Positions 18,463-26,720 are shown, counted from the stretch's first letter. The stretch: 64,000 bases of DNA from Brevundimonas halotolerans (GCF_003730275.1 NZ_QTTA01000006.1:1-64000), one strand, 5' to 3'. Made by a program: numbers and translations. The notes: generated by a model from the sequence alone, not told the origin.

Positions 18463-18520
18463 AGCCTGATTCACGGCATCAGCGGAATCGCGAAGCGATT
18501 CCTCCTCAGCCGATCAGGCT
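18463..18520. repeat. REP-like hairpin element, copy 2 (inverted)
   Basis: Outer inverted repeat AGCCTGAT (18463-18470) / ATCAGGCT (18513-18520) and inner hairpin GGAATCGC-GAA-GCGATTCC (18484-18502). Its reverse complement aligns with copy 1 over most of its length (GATCG, GGAA-CGCTTCGCG-TTCC, CGTGAATCA). Stem differences are compensated on the opposite arm. Three GANTC sites lie at 18468, 18485 and 18497. Confidence 0.82.
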
Positions 18521-18572
18521 CTAAGGGGCCGGACGTCCGATTGCAACGGACACCGGCGCCCCTGACGCACTC

Positions 18573-19571
18573 TTATCGCGGAAGCTGCAACAGGGGGTCG
18601 AGCGCGGTCGGCTGATCCCCTTGCATCCGCCAGACTTCAAAGTGAATCGACGGCTGTCCGTCGCCGGCCGTATCGCCGACCGTGCCCAGTTGCGCCCCGG
18701 CGGCAATGTCGTCACCTTCGCGCACGGTCGCACTGCCCAGATGGCCATAGACGGTGCGCCAGCCATCGCGGTGCAGGACCAGAACCGTCAGCCCCTGACC
18801 CGGCAAGGTATCGCCGACATAGCCGACCCGTCCGGCGGCCGAGGCCCGGACAGGACTGCCCAGCGGTGCGCCGATGTTGATGCCGTTGTTGCGCTCGCCC
18901 ATGCCCACAGGACCAAAGCGGCGCAGGATGTCTCCGCGCACCGGCCAGTCCAGCGGACCGCTCCGCGCGGTTGAACCATTGGCGACCGGCGGCATGGGGG
19001 CATTGCCCGAGGGCGGCGGCGGCGGCGGCGGCAGGGCCCCGGACGGCACCCGAACCCCGGTCGGCGACGGACCGGTGGCATAGGGGTCCTGGCCAGAATC
19101 CACGGCCGAGTCGGGCAGGATCACCTCACCGCCGACGCTCAGCGCCGCGCGCGGGCCCAGGTCGTTCATCTCGATCAGCACCTGGATCGGCGTCAGGAAC
19201 CGGCGACCAATCCCCGACAGGGTATCGCCAGGCTGGACGGTATAGCGGGCCCCCGCGACGCGGCTGACGGGCAGGGCCTCTATCGGCGCGGCCTCGGGCG
19301 CGGCATTGATGCCGGACGCCTCCAGCGCCCCACCCTCGACTTCGCCCACCGGCGCGGCCGTGCCGAATTCGACACCCGGCGGCGGGGCGCTCTGGCGCGG
19401 GGGCGGCGGGATCTCTGTCGCTGTGACCACCCGTACACCGGTCGGATTGACCGGCACCGGGCGCGTCGAATAGCGCGGCTCGGTCGGATAGCTGGCGCAG
19501 GCGGCCATGGTCAGCATGCCTATGGCCACGGCCAGAAGGGTCATCCCCCGTCGCATGTTCACCATCCGCAT
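18573..19571 (-). CDS. LysM/degenerate LytM (M23-like) lipoprotein, NlpD type
   Basis: A 332-residue lipoprotein. The signal ends in a lipobox with Cys near residue 25 (LTMAAC), followed by a Pro-rich stretch, a LysM peptidoglycan-binding domain (ARYTVQPGDTLSGIGRRFLT, about 108-152), a second Pro-rich linker and a C-terminal LytM domain. The metal-binding HxGxD motif of active M23 endopeptidases is replaced by NNGINIGAPLG, while later VYGHLG and IHFEVW remain. It therefore probably activates cell-wall amidases rather than cutting peptidoglycan itself. It lies directly downstream of pcm, as nlpD does after surE-pcm elsewhere. AGGAGAG precedes its ATG. Confidence 0.85.
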   Translation of the reverse strand: MRMVNMRRGMTLLAVAIGMLTMAACASYPTEPRYSTRPVPVNPTGVRVVTATEIPPPPRQSAPPPGVEFGTAAPVGEVEGGALEASGINAAPEAAPIEALPVSRVAGARYTVQPGDTLSGIGRRFLTPIQVLIEMNDLGPRAALSVGGEVILPDSAVDSGQDPYATGPSPTGVRVPSGALPPPPPPPSGNAPMPPVANGSTARSGPLDWPVRGDILRRFGPVGMGERNNGINIGAPLGSPVRASAAGRVGYVGDTLPGQGLTVLVLHRDGWRTVYGHLGSATVREGDDIAAGAQLGTVGDTAGDGQPSIHFEVWRMQGDQPTALDPLLQLPR

Positions 19572-19690
19572 CTCTCCTCTTGATCCCGGGTCGCGCTTTC
19601 CCCCGGTGTGCCCCGCCGACGGCCATAAGCCAACCCGTCAATCCGCACCAAAATTGGGCGCGAAGGTTAACAGCTCCCGGAATTCCGGCT

Positions 19691-20335
19691 TCAGCCCTCC
19701 TTGGCCGTGCCCTCGACCAGCGGCACGAACCGCACCTCGCTCAGGCTCTCGCGGTGGAACGATCCGTCCGGCTGGCCGACATAGCGGTTCAGCATCTGCA
19801 CCGAGGTCCGCCCCACCGGGCACACCAGTATGCCGCCGGGCTTCAGCTGTTTCAGCAGTTCGGTCGGTTCATGCGGGGCGGCCGCCGTCACCATGATCCG
19901 GTCGAAGGGCGCCTGCTCGGGCCAACCCAGACCGCCGTCGCCGTGCCGGGTGATGACATTGTCGATCTGCAGGACCTTCAACTTCGCCTCGGCCTCACTC
20001 AGCAGGCTGCGATAGCGTTCGACCGAATAGACATAGCGCGCCAGCCGGCTCAGCACCGCACACTGATAGCCACTGCCCGTGCCGATCTCGAGCACCCGGT
20101 GGCGCGGCTGCACATCCAGCGCCTGGGTCATCAGGCCGACGATATAGGGCTGCGAAATCGTCTGGGCGCAGTCGATCGGCAGGGCCTGATCCTCCCACGC
20201 CTGATCGAGGAATTTCTCATGGACGAAGACAGCGCGGTCGATCGACTCCATGGCCGCCAGCACGCGGGGGTCCGTCACCCCCTGCTGCCGCAGCCCGAGG
20301 ATCAGCCGCCCTGCCCGGTCGTCGTGTAATTTCAT
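19691..20335 (-). CDS. pcm: Protein-L-isoaspartate O-methyltransferase
   Basis: A 214-residue SAM-dependent methyltransferase that repairs isoaspartyl residues in damaged proteins. Motif I is VLEIGTGSGYQCAVLS; the family-specific active-site segment is CAQTISQPYIVGLMTQAL. The start is taken at 20335 (MKLHDDRAGRLI). The open frame continues upstream to 20452, but that part is the palindromic intergenic element, not protein. Gene order serS-surE-pcm-LytM is conserved. Confidence 0.94.
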   Translation of the reverse strand: MKLHDDRAGRLILGLRQQGVTDPRVLAAMESIDRAVFVHEKFLDQAWEDQALPIDCAQTISQPYIVGLMTQALDVQPRHRVLEIGTGSGYQCAVLSRLARYVYSVERYRSLLSEAEAKLKVLQIDNVITRHGDGGLGWPEQAPFDRIMVTAAAPHEPTELLKQLKPGGILVCPVGRTSVQMLNRYVGQPDGSFHRESLSEVRFVPLVEGTAKEG

Positions 20336-20345
20336 GGCAGCAAGC

Positions 20346-20492
20346 TCCTCCCCTGCGAAGCGGGGGAGGGGGACCATGCGCAGCATGGTGGAGGGGGCAA
20401 GCGACATTCGCGACGGAGCGCTGAGGGGCGTGCAGACGTCCGCCCCCTCCACCGCTCCGCGGTCCCCCTCCCCCGTGAGGGACGGGGGAGGA
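20346..20492. repeat. Composite inverted repeat between surE and pcm
   Basis: The whole 157-bp gap is a palindromic element. GGGGGAGGGGGACC (20362-20375) pairs with GGTCCCCCTCCCCC (20461-20474), GGTGGAGGGGGC (20387-20398) pairs with GCCCCCTCCACC (20442-20453), and CTCCTCCCC near 20346 pairs with GGGGGAGGA near 20484. It would form a long cruciform or mRNA stem between two genes of one operon. It has the look of a dispersed intergenic repeat. Confidence 0.75.
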
Positions 20493-21287
20493 TCACGATA
20501 CCTTCTCCACCGTCTTCGGGGGCGCCCCGCCCAGCAGGCCCTTCAGGTCGTGGATGCTGGGCGCATGGGTCAGGTCGATGTGCAGCGGCGTGACCGAGAT
20601 CTTGCCCTCGTCCATGGCCCGCAGATCGGTGCCCGCCGGATGGTCGTGCTTGGTCCCGCGGAAACTCATCCAGTAATAGTCGCGACCGCGCAGGTCGGTG
20701 CGCCTGACCGCGTGCATCTCGCCGATGTCGCGGAAGCCCTGACGGGTCACCTCGACCTCCTTGACCTCGGCGGGCGCGAGGGCGGGAAAGTTCAGATTCA
20801 TCACGACCCCCGCCTGCCAGGTCTGGGCCAGCAGCCGCGAGATGATCGGCGGGGCAAAGGCCTCGGCCGTTTCCCAGTGCGCCGTCACCTCGTCGTGGAA
20901 CCGCTCCAGGCTCTGCGACAGGGCGATCGAGCGGATGCCGAACGCCATCCCCTGCAGCGCCCCCGCCACCGTCCCGGAATAGGAGCAGTCCTCGCCGACA
21001 TTGTGCCCGCGATTGACCCCCGACAGCACCAGGTCGGGCCGCTCCGGCATCAGGTCATTGACCGCCAGCACCACACAGTCGGTCGGCGTGCCGGTCACGG
21101 CGAACCGCTTGTCGCCGATCCGGTTGACCCGCAGCGGCTCGGTCAGGGTGATGCCGCGCCCCTTGCCCGATTGCTCGGTCTGGGGGGCGCAGATCCAGAC
21201 ATCGTCCGACAGCGCCCGCGCGATCCGCTCCAGACACGCCAGCCCCTCGGCCTCGATCCCGTCGTCATTGGTCAGCAGGATTCTCAT
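20493..21287 (-). CDS. surE: 5'/3'-nucleotidase SurE
   Basis: A 264-residue divalent-metal-dependent nucleotidase/phosphatase. The N-terminal metal site [16 protein letters not shown] carries the paired Asp residues, and [20 protein letters not shown] has the conserved Ser, Asn and Gly residues of the family. Its ATG overlaps the serS stop by 4 nt. It is separated from pcm only by the inverted-repeat element. Confidence 0.95.
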   Translation of the reverse strand: MRILLTNDDGIEAEGLACLERIARALSDDVWICAPQTEQSGKGRGITLTEPLRVNRIGDKRFAVTGTPTDCVVLAVNDLMPERPDLVLSGVNRGHNVGEDCSYSGTVAGALQGMAFGIRSIALSQSLERFHDEVTAHWETAEAFAPPIISRLLAQTWQAGVVMNLNFPALAPAEVKEVEVTRQGFRDIGEMHAVRRTDLRGRDYYWMSFRGTKHDHPAGTDLRAMDEGKISVTPLHIDLTHAPSIHDLKGLLGGAPPKTVEKVS

Positions 21288-22696
21288 CCGACGTGCGTCA
21301 CCCCGTCCGGCATGTAGCGCTTCAGAACCTCGGGCACGGCGATCCGGCCGCCCTCGTCCTGATAGTTTTCCATGACCGCCACCAGCGTCCGCCCGACCGC
21401 GAGGCCCGAGCCGTTCAGCGTGTGCACAAACTCGGTCTTCTTCTCGCCCGCCCGCTTGAACCGCGCGTCCATGCGCCGGGCCTGGAAATCCCCGCAGTTC
21501 GAACAGCTCGAGATCTCGCGGTAGGTGTCCTGGCTGGGCAGCCAGACCTCGAGGTCAAAGGTCTTCCGCGCCGAAAAGCCCATATCGCCCTTGCACAGCA
21601 GCATCCGCCGATAGGGCAGCTCCAGCGCCTGCAGAACCGCCTCGGCACAGCCGGTCATCCGCTCATGCTCGGCCTCGGAATCCTCCGGCCGCGTGATCGA
21701 GACCAGCTCGACCTTGGAGAACTGATGCTGGCGGATCAGCCCGCGCGTATCCCGCCCCGCCGACCCCGCCTCGGCCCGGAAGCACGGCGTCAGCGCCGTC
21801 AGCCGCATCGGCTCGGCCAGCTCATCCTCCGACAGGATCGTCTCCCGCACGAGGTTGGTCAGGGACACCTCGGCGGTGGGGATGAGCCAGCGATTGGGTT
21901 GCTCCGAATATCTCGCCATCAAGAGGTCGTGTTCCAACCCGGTCGGAGAGCCTTCGAAGTTGGATGCCTCTCTACGCTCATCGTGATGGCTCAGCTGGGT
22001 GAGGAGTTCCTGCCAGTCCGCCCCAATGCGAAACAGGTCGTCCTTAAACTTCGGCAGCTGCCCCGTCCCGAACATGGCCTCGTCGCGGACCAGATAGGGC
22101 GGATTCACCTCCAGATAGCCGTGCCGGGCCGTCTGAATGTCCAGCATGAATTGGCCCAGCGCGCGTTCCAGCCGGGCCAGTCCACCCTTCAGCACCGCAA
22201 AGCGCGCGCCCGACATCCTGGCCGCCGCCTCAAAGTCCAGCAGGCCCATGGCCTCGCCCAGATCGGCGTGGTCCTTGGCGGGACCCGTCCGGCGCGGTTC
22301 GCCCCAGCGGCCGGTCTCGACATTGCCGGCCTCATCCTCGCCGTCCGGCACATCGGCGGCGGCCAGGTTCTTCAGGCCCGCGAGGATGTCGCGCAGTTCG
22401 CGGCCCTTTTCGGCCTCGACGCTTTCCTGCGCCGCGATCTCGCCCTTCAGCCCTTCGACCTCGGCCTTCAGCCGCTCGGCCTCGGCCATGTCCTTCCGGC
22501 CCATGGCGGCGCCGATGGCCTTGGAGGCGGCATTCCGTTTCGACAGGGCGTCCTGCCCCGCCGTCTGGGCGGCGCGCAGGTCGCGGTCCAGCTCCAGAAT
22601 ACGGTCCACCGTCGCCTGCGCATCCTCCACCCCGCGCGAGGTCCAGCCCGCCACAAAGGCTTCGGGCGTGTCACGGATGGCGCGGATGTCGTGCAT
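21284..22696 (-). CDS. serS: Seryl-tRNA synthetase with an internal insertion
   Basis: A class II synthetase charging tRNA-Ser. An N-terminal coiled-coil arm (about 1-110) is followed by the catalytic core with motif 2 ([20 protein letters not shown]) and motif 3 ([18 protein letters not shown]). At 470 residues it exceeds the usual 425-430. The excess is a block at residues 224-268 (nt 21893-22027) between [10 protein letters not shown] and [14 protein letters not shown], where the family normally has three or four residues (TDG or EDG). The block is in frame and its base composition looks less GC-rich than its surroundings. The rest is intact, so the enzyme is presumably active. Confidence 0.95.
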   Translation of the reverse strand: MHDIRAIRDTPEAFVAGWTSRGVEDAQATVDRILELDRDLRAAQTAGQDALSKRNAASKAIGAAMGRKDMAEAERLKAEVEGLKGEIAAQESVEAEKGRELRDILAGLKNLAAADVPDGEDEAGNVETGRWGEPRRTGPAKDHADLGEAMGLLDFEAAARMSGARFAVLKGGLARLERALGQFMLDIQTARHGYLEVNPPYLVRDEAMFGTGQLPKFKDDLFRIGADWQELLTQLSHHDERREASNFEGSPTGLEHDLLMARYSEQPNRWLIPTAEVSLTNLVRETILSEDELAEPMRLTALTPCFRAEAGSAGRDTRGLIRQHQFSKVELVSITRPEDSEAEHERMTGCAEAVLQALELPYRRMLLCKGDMGFSARKTFDLEVWLPSQDTYREISSCSNCGDFQARRMDARFKRAGEKKTEFVHTLNGSGLAVGRTLVAVMENYQDEGGRIAVPEVLKRYMPDGVTHVG

Positions 22697-22779
22697 GGTC
22701 AGTCTTCGTCTTCGGCGGAGGAAGCGATGCTCTAACCCCCCACGCGGAGTCGGGCAAACCCCCCCAACCTCATCTCCCC

Positions 22780-22800
22780 CTACTGCCTACTGCCTGTTGC
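22780..22800 (+). repeat. Heptamer tandem repeat upstream of mutL
   Basis: Three consecutive 7-bp units CTACTGC, CTACTGC, CTGTTGC, 28 bp before the mutL ATG. The same unit occurs four times inside mutL at 24038-24065. The flanking gap 22697-22827 shows no other structure. Confidence 0.8.
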
Positions 22801-22827
22801 CTCCCGATAGGCTACCCTCCCGAATCC

Positions 22828-24687
22828 ATGCCCATCCGCCGCCTCCCCCCCGAGACCGTCAACCGCATCGCCGCCGGCGAGGTGGTCGAGCGCCCGGCCA
22901 GTGCCGTCAAGGAACTGGTCGAGAATGCCCTCGACGCCGGCGCCACCCGTATCGAGGTGCAGATCGAGGGCGGTGGCCTGACCCGCATCCTGGTGGCCGA
23001 CGACGGCCAAGGCATGGCCCCGGACCAGCTGGAGCTGGCCATCGAGCGCCATGCGACCTCTAAGCTGGAGCCCGACGACGCCGGTGATGTCGACCTGCTG
23101 CGAATCTCGACCCTCGGCTTTCGCGGCGAGGCCCTGCCCTCGATCGGCTCGGTCGCCCGGCTGACGCTGACCAGCCGCCCCCAATCGGGCGGCGACGCCC
23201 ATGCCCTCAGGGTCGAGGGCGGCCGCGTCAGCCCCCCCGGCCCCGCCGCCTTCCCCGGCCCGCACGGCACCCGGGTCGAGGTGCGCGACCTCTTCTATGC
23301 CACCCCCGCCCGGCTCAAGTTCATGAAGTCCGAGCGCGCCGAGGCCATGGCCATCGCCGAGGAGCTGCGCCGTCAGGCCATGGCGCACGAGGCCGTGACC
23401 TTCGCGCTGGACGTCGAGAGCCGCTCCGTCCTGCGCCTGCCCGCCGAACATCCGGGGGATGAGGGGCGCCTCCGCCGCCTGTCCGCCATCCTCGGCCGCG
23501 ATTTCGAGGCCAATGCCCTGCTGGTCGACCAGACCCGCGACGACCTGCGCCTCAGCGGCTATGCGGGCCTGCCTACCTATTCGCGCGGCAATGCCCAGCA
23601 CCAGTATCTGTTCGTCAACGGCCGCCCGGTGAAGGACCGCCTGCTGCAGGGCGCCCTGCGCGGCGCCTATGCCGACTTCCTCGCCCGCGATCGCCACCCC
23701 GCCGCCGTGCTGTTCCTCGACGTCGATCCGCTCAAGGTCGACGTCAATGTCCATCCGGCCAAGTCCGAGGTGCGCTTCCGCGACGCCGCAATGGTGCGCG
23801 GCCTGATCGTCGGGGGCCTGCGCCATTCGCTGGCCGCCGCCGGCCACCGCGCCTCCACCACCGTCGCCGATCAGGCCTTGGGAGGCTTCACCCCCCACAC
23901 TGGTATCGGCAGCCAGCCCGTGAGCCAGCCGCAGGCCACCGGATGGAGCGGCTGGACCGGCTGGAGCGCCCCCGCCTCCGCCGCCCAAACCATCCCCGGC
24001 CTCAACGACCGCTCCGCCCGCGTCGAACCCGAGCTCCCTACTGCCTACTCCCTACTGCCTATTGCCTCTCAGGCCGCCCATCCGGACTCCGGGCCTGAGG
24101 ACATGGACCTCCCCCTCGGCGTCGCCCGCGGCCAGCTGCACGGCACCTATATCGTCGCCCAGACCCGCGACGGTCTGGTCCTCGTCGACCAGCACGCGGC
24201 GCACGAGCGCCTCGTCTATGAGCGGATGAAGGCCCAGATGGCCGAGGGCGGCGTCGCCCGCCAGACCCTGCTGGTGCCCGAAGTGGTCGAGCTGGACCCC
24301 GCCGAGGCCGAGCGCGTCGCCGACCGCGCCGGCGAACTGGCCGAGCTGGGACTGGTGGTCGAACCCTTCGGCACCGGCGCCGTGCTGGTCCGCGAAGTCC
24401 CCGCCCTGCTGGGCCAGGTCGACGCCGCCGGCCTGATCCGCGACATCGCCGACGACCTCGCCGAACACGGCGTCGCCCTCGCCCTCAAGGAACGCCTCGG
24501 CGACGTCTGCGGCACCATGGCCTGCCACGGCAGCGTCCGCGCCGGCCGGGTGCTGTCCGCGCCCGAGATGAACGCCCTCCTCCGCCAGATGGAAGCGACG
24601 CCGCACAGCGGCCAGTGCAACCACGGCCGGCCCACCTATGTGGAGCTCAAACTGGCCGATCTGGAGAAGCTGTTCGGGAGACGGTGA
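22828..24687 (+). CDS. mutL: DNA mismatch repair protein MutL
   Basis: A 619-residue protein linking MutS mismatch recognition to downstream repair. The N-terminal GHKL ATPase has its motifs: [28 protein letters not shown] and [18 protein letters not shown] variable linker (about 345-425) includes a Trp/Gly-rich stretch and a segment [11 protein letters not shown] made by a 7-bp tandem repeat. The C-terminal dimerisation domain has [31 protein letters not shown] (in outline), and the CPHGRP-type motif appears as [11 protein letters not shown]. An endonuclease DQHA(X)2E motif is present as DQHAAHE, consistent with nicking activity in organisms without MutH. Confidence 0.96.
   Translation: MPIRRLPPETVNRIAAGEVVERPASAVKELVENALDAGATRIEVQIEGGGLTRILVADDGQGMAPDQLELAIERHATSKLEPDDAGDVDLLRISTLGFRGEALPSIGSVARLTLTSRPQSGGDAHALRVEGGRVSPPGPAAFPGPHGTRVEVRDLFYATPARLKFMKSERAEAMAIAEELRRQAMAHEAVTFALDVESRSVLRLPAEHPGDEGRLRRLSAILGRDFEANALLVDQTRDDLRLSGYAGLPTYSRGNAQHQYLFVNGRPVKDRLLQGALRGAYADFLARDRHPAAVLFLDVDPLKVDVNVHPAKSEVRFRDAAMVRGLIVGGLRHSLAAAGHRASTTVADQALGGFTPHTGIGSQPVSQPQATGWSGWTGWSAPASAAQTIPGLNDRSARVEPELPTAYSLLPIASQAAHPDSGPEDMDLPLGVARGQLHGTYIVAQTRDGLVLVDQHAAHERLVYERMKAQMAEGGVARQTLLVPEVVELDPAEAERVADRAGELAELGLVVEPFGTGAVLVREVPALLGQVDAAGLIRDIADDLAEHGVALALKERLGDVCGTMACHGSVRAGRVLSAPEMNALLRQMEATPHSGQCNHGRPTYVELKLADLEKLFGRR
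24038..24065 (+). repeat. Heptamer tandem repeat inside mutL
   Basis: Four 7-bp units CTACTGC, CTACTCC, CTACTGC, CTATTGC in the linker coding region. Gain or loss of one unit would shift the mutL reading frame. The same unit is present three times just upstream of the gene. Confidence 0.85.
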
Positions 24688-24998
24688 TGAAACGTCGAGC
24701 CTTTGCATTTATGGTTGCCCTCGCCGGCGCAGGCCTCGGGCCCGGCTGTTCTGCCCCGCCCCCGACGACGGACCCTGTCGAGGAAGCACGAAGCGCCCTC
24801 GCACGCCACGCAGAAGGCCCCGTCGAGATACAGAGCGTATCGGTCAGCGGCGAGATCGTCTGCGGATGGGCGGATACCTCGGGGCCTTTTTTCTTCGAGG
24901 ACAGTACGCTCGTCCTGTGGTTCGACGACCAGACCCCGTTCAGTCGATGTGGGTCGGACTTCGTGGCACCGGCGCCGCTGGCGGCACCGGTCTACTGA
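24687..24998 (+). CDS. Small putative lipoprotein
   Basis: A 103-residue protein starting at 24687 in a TGATG overlap with the mutL stop, with GGGAGACGG upstream. The N-terminus [18 protein letters not shown] leads to PGCSAPPP, a plausible lipobox with Cys at 21. The mature part has two further Cys residues (IVCGWAD and FSRCGSD) that could form a disulphide. I recognise no family. Translational coupling to mutL may be incidental. Confidence 0.65.
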   Translation: MKRRAFAFMVALAGAGLGPGCSAPPPTTDPVEEARSALARHAEGPVEIQSVSVSGEIVCGWADTSGPFFFEDSTLVLWFDDQTPFSRCGSDFVAPAPLAAPVY

Positions 24999-25001
24999 CC
25001 C

Positions 25002-25029
25002 TTGCCAATTTCCGCAATATAGCTAATAT
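25002..25029 (+). promoter_or_regulatory. Promoter of the Phd-like/PemK-like module
   Basis: TTGCCA (25002-25007), 16-bp spacer, TAATAT (25024-25029), in a locally AT-rich stretch. The -10 ends only 6 nt before the antitoxin ATG at 25036. A start at the usual distance would therefore fall on or next to the ATG, giving a leaderless or nearly leaderless mRNA. Repeated ATAT steps (ATATAGC, AATATCC, ACATATG) overlap the -10 and could be the operator for autoregulation. Confidence 0.6.
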
Positions 25030-25035
25030 CCACAT

Positions 25036-25311
25036 ATGCCCGCGTCTCCCACCACCCCGGCCGTCTCCGCCACCGAGTTCCAGACGCGGGCCGGGCTGTA
25101 TATCGAGCAGTCGGGCAAGGCGCCGGTGTTCATCACCAAACATCGGCGGCTGGCGCGTGTGCTGATCGACATCGAGGAATATGAGCGGCTCAAGGCTCGC
25201 GATACGCGACAGGCGTACCGGACCGAGAACCTGCCTGATGAGTGGGCGGGCGCGCTTGAGGCGGCGGATTACGGCCCGGCAGACCCGGCGCTGGACGCCC
25301 TGACCGACTGA
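25036..25311 (+). CDS. Phd/YefM-like antitoxin
   Basis: A 91-residue protein with the N-terminal dimerisation/DNA-binding layout of Phd/YefM antitoxins: VSATEFQTRAGLYIEQSGKA, PVFITKHRRLARVLIDIEEYERL (in outline). The acidic C-terminal tail (LPDEWAGALEAADYGPADPA) would wrap the toxin. Such proteins repress their own promoter. It ends 4 bp before the next gene, the likely toxin. No SD is seen before the ATG, consistent with leaderless initiation. Confidence 0.75.
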   Translation: MPASPTTPAVSATEFQTRAGLYIEQSGKAPVFITKHRRLARVLIDIEEYERLKARDTRQAYRTENLPDEWAGALEAADYGPADPALDALTD

Positions 25312-25315
25312 TCCC

Positions 25316-25753
25316 GTGGACAGGCCGCAGCCGCAGGTCGGTCTTGTCATCCGCTACGACTTCCTGTGGTCACACGAGCTCGACAAGGGATATGCCGCCG
25401 GGGCCAAAGAACGCCCCTGTGTGATTGTGACCGCCATCGTTCACGGGCCGGACGGCCAGACTGATGTTCTGGTGGCCCCCATCACCCATTCGGTGCCCGG
25501 GGACGATGCAGTGGCCATCGAGATCCCGGCGAGGGTCAAGCAACATCTGGGTCTCGACGACGACCGCAGCTTCATCATTGCCGGCGAGGCCAACACCCTG
25601 TCATGGGATGATCCCGGCATCGTTCCGGCCGTCCCCGGCCAGCGATGGGCCTATGGCCGTCTGCCCAAGGGGCTTTACGATACCCTGCGCTCGGCCATGC
25701 TGGACCTGGTAAAGGCAGGCAAGCTCAAATCGGCAAACCGCAAAGGCACATGA
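25316..25753 (+). CDS. PemK/MazF-like putative toxin
   Basis: A 145-residue protein starting with GTG at 25316, immediately after the Phd-like gene. The layout suits the PemK/MazF SH3-like fold: VGLVIRYDFLWS, then KERPCVIVTAIV, then DVLVAPITHSVPG, with a distal WAYGRLPKGLYDTLRSAMLD helix. It is longer than typical MazF, and the match is by pattern, so it may be a divergent family. In this fold the activity is mRNA or tRNA cleavage. The pairing with a Phd-type rather than AbrB-type antitoxin is a less common combination. The stop overlaps the phosphatase ATG (ATGA). Confidence 0.55.
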   Translation: MDRPQPQVGLVIRYDFLWSHELDKGYAAGAKERPCVIVTAIVHGPDGQTDVLVAPITHSVPGDDAVAIEIPARVKQHLGLDDDRSFIIAGEANTLSWDDPGIVPAVPGQRWAYGRLPKGLYDTLRSAMLDLVKAGKLKSANRKGT

Positions 25754-26211
25754 CCTCCCCCTCCCTCCTCTTCATCTGTCTCGGCAATATCTGTCGCTCG
25801 CCGCTGGCCGAGGGGGCGTTGCGGCAGGCTGCGCGGCAGCAGGGGCTCGACTTAACCATCGACTCTGCGGGGACCGGGGACTGGCATGTCGGTCACCCGC
25901 CCGATCCGCGCGCGATTGCGGCGGCGCGGCGGAACGGGGTGGATATATCGGACCTGAGGGCGCGACAGGTGACGGCGGACGACTTCACCCGCTTTGACCA
26001 CATCCTCGCCCTGGACCCCCAGAACCTCGCCGACCTGCGCCGACTGGCGCCCGCCGGGACCACCGCCCGCCTCGCCCTGTTGCTGGATCACGTCCCGGGA
26101 CGAAAGGGTCAGGGCGTCGCCGACCCCTACACCGGTACCGCCGCCGACTTCGACACCACCTGGACCGACGTCACGGCGGCCGTGCCGGGGGTGTTGCGGG
26201 TGTTATCTTAG
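25750..26211 (+). CDS. Low-molecular-weight protein-tyrosine phosphatase
   Basis: A 153-residue LMW-PTP. The P-loop Cx5R is C10-LGNIC-R16 in LLFICLGNICRSPLAEGALR, and the general-acid Asp is in GVADPYTGTAADF. It removes phosphate from protein tyrosines or acts on other small phosphoesters. The start at 25750 shares ATGA with the upstream toxin-like gene, so it may be read from the same promoter. Alphaproteobacteria carry such genes in many contexts, so a functional link to the toxin pair is only an inference. Confidence 0.88.
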   Translation: MTSPSLLFICLGNICRSPLAEGALRQAARQQGLDLTIDSAGTGDWHVGHPPDPRAIAAARRNGVDISDLRARQVTADDFTRFDHILALDPQNLADLRRLAPAGTTARLALLLDHVPGRKGQGVADPYTGTAADFDTTWTDVTAAVPGVLRVLS

Positions 26212-26393
26212 TCCCCTCTCCCGACGGGACCCGAAGGGCAGCGCGGAGCCTGAGAGGGGGTTGGGGGTGAGGGGCGCTCCGCATCCTTCGGCGTGAGCCG
26301 TCGCACAGGTCGTGCTGCGGCGTTCGCCGACACACACCGCCGCCCCTCATCCGGCGCTCACGCACCACCTTCTCCCATCGGGAGAAGGGACAA
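26212..26393. repeat. Palindromic intergenic element
   Basis: This is the first part of a 595-bp gene-free gap. The segment CCCTCTCCCGACGGGACC...GAGGGGGTTGGGGGTGAGGGGCG (26214-26276) is matched in inverted orientation by CGCCCCTCATCC (26341-26352) and CTTCTCCCATCGGGAG near 26370. The terminal part is a perfect hairpin, CCTTCTCCC-ATC-GGGAGAAGG (26368-26388). No T-run follows, so it is more likely a dispersed repeat than a terminator. Confidence 0.65.
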
Positions 26394-26424
26394 ATTGACT
26401 GGCGGAACCTCGGCCAACAGCGCT

Positions 26425-26466
26425 GCCCCCGTTGTGTTCGTTGTGTCCTCGTTGTGCCCGCTGTGA
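26425..26466 (+). repeat. Short direct repeats (GTTGTG units)
   Basis: Within the same gap, four near-copies of a CGTTGTG-type unit stand 9-12 bp apart (GTTGTGTTCGTTGTGTCCTC, then GTTGTGCCCGCTGTG). The interval from about 26467 to 26657 otherwise shows nothing recognisable; open frames crossing it lack ribosome-binding sites and family features. Confidence 0.6.
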
Positions 26467-26657
26467 TGAACCTCATTCTTCCCTTCGCCGGGGAGACGGG
26501 TGAGGGGTAGGTCGAGCCCTGCGGATAGGATAGCTGCCCCGATATTCCCCAGCCCTTTCAACACCCCCACCCTTTCCCGAACCGTTCTGCCCGACCAGCC
26601 CGCCGTCTCGCCCATATTGTCCGGTTGCCATGACCCCACCCGCGGAGGCGCCGCCAT

Positions 26658-26720
26658 TTCAGACCATTCAGACGGTTCAGACGGTTCAGACGGTTCAGAC
26701 GGTTCAGACGGTTCAGACGG
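26658..26720 (+). repeat. 9-bp tandem repeat (TTCAGACGG)n
   Basis: Seven consecutive 9-bp units: one variant TTCAGACCA at 26658-26666, then six exact TTCAGACGG units to 26720. It lies 86 bp before the tgt start. Nine is a multiple of three, so the open frame across it encodes a simple Ser-Asp-Gly run, but no gene context supports translation. The near-perfect units suggest recent slippage. Confidence 0.9.

Noticed and set aside
26658..26720. Possible CRISPR array
   Set aside because: Units are 9 bp and directly adjacent, with no spacers and no cas genes. It is a simple tandem repeat.
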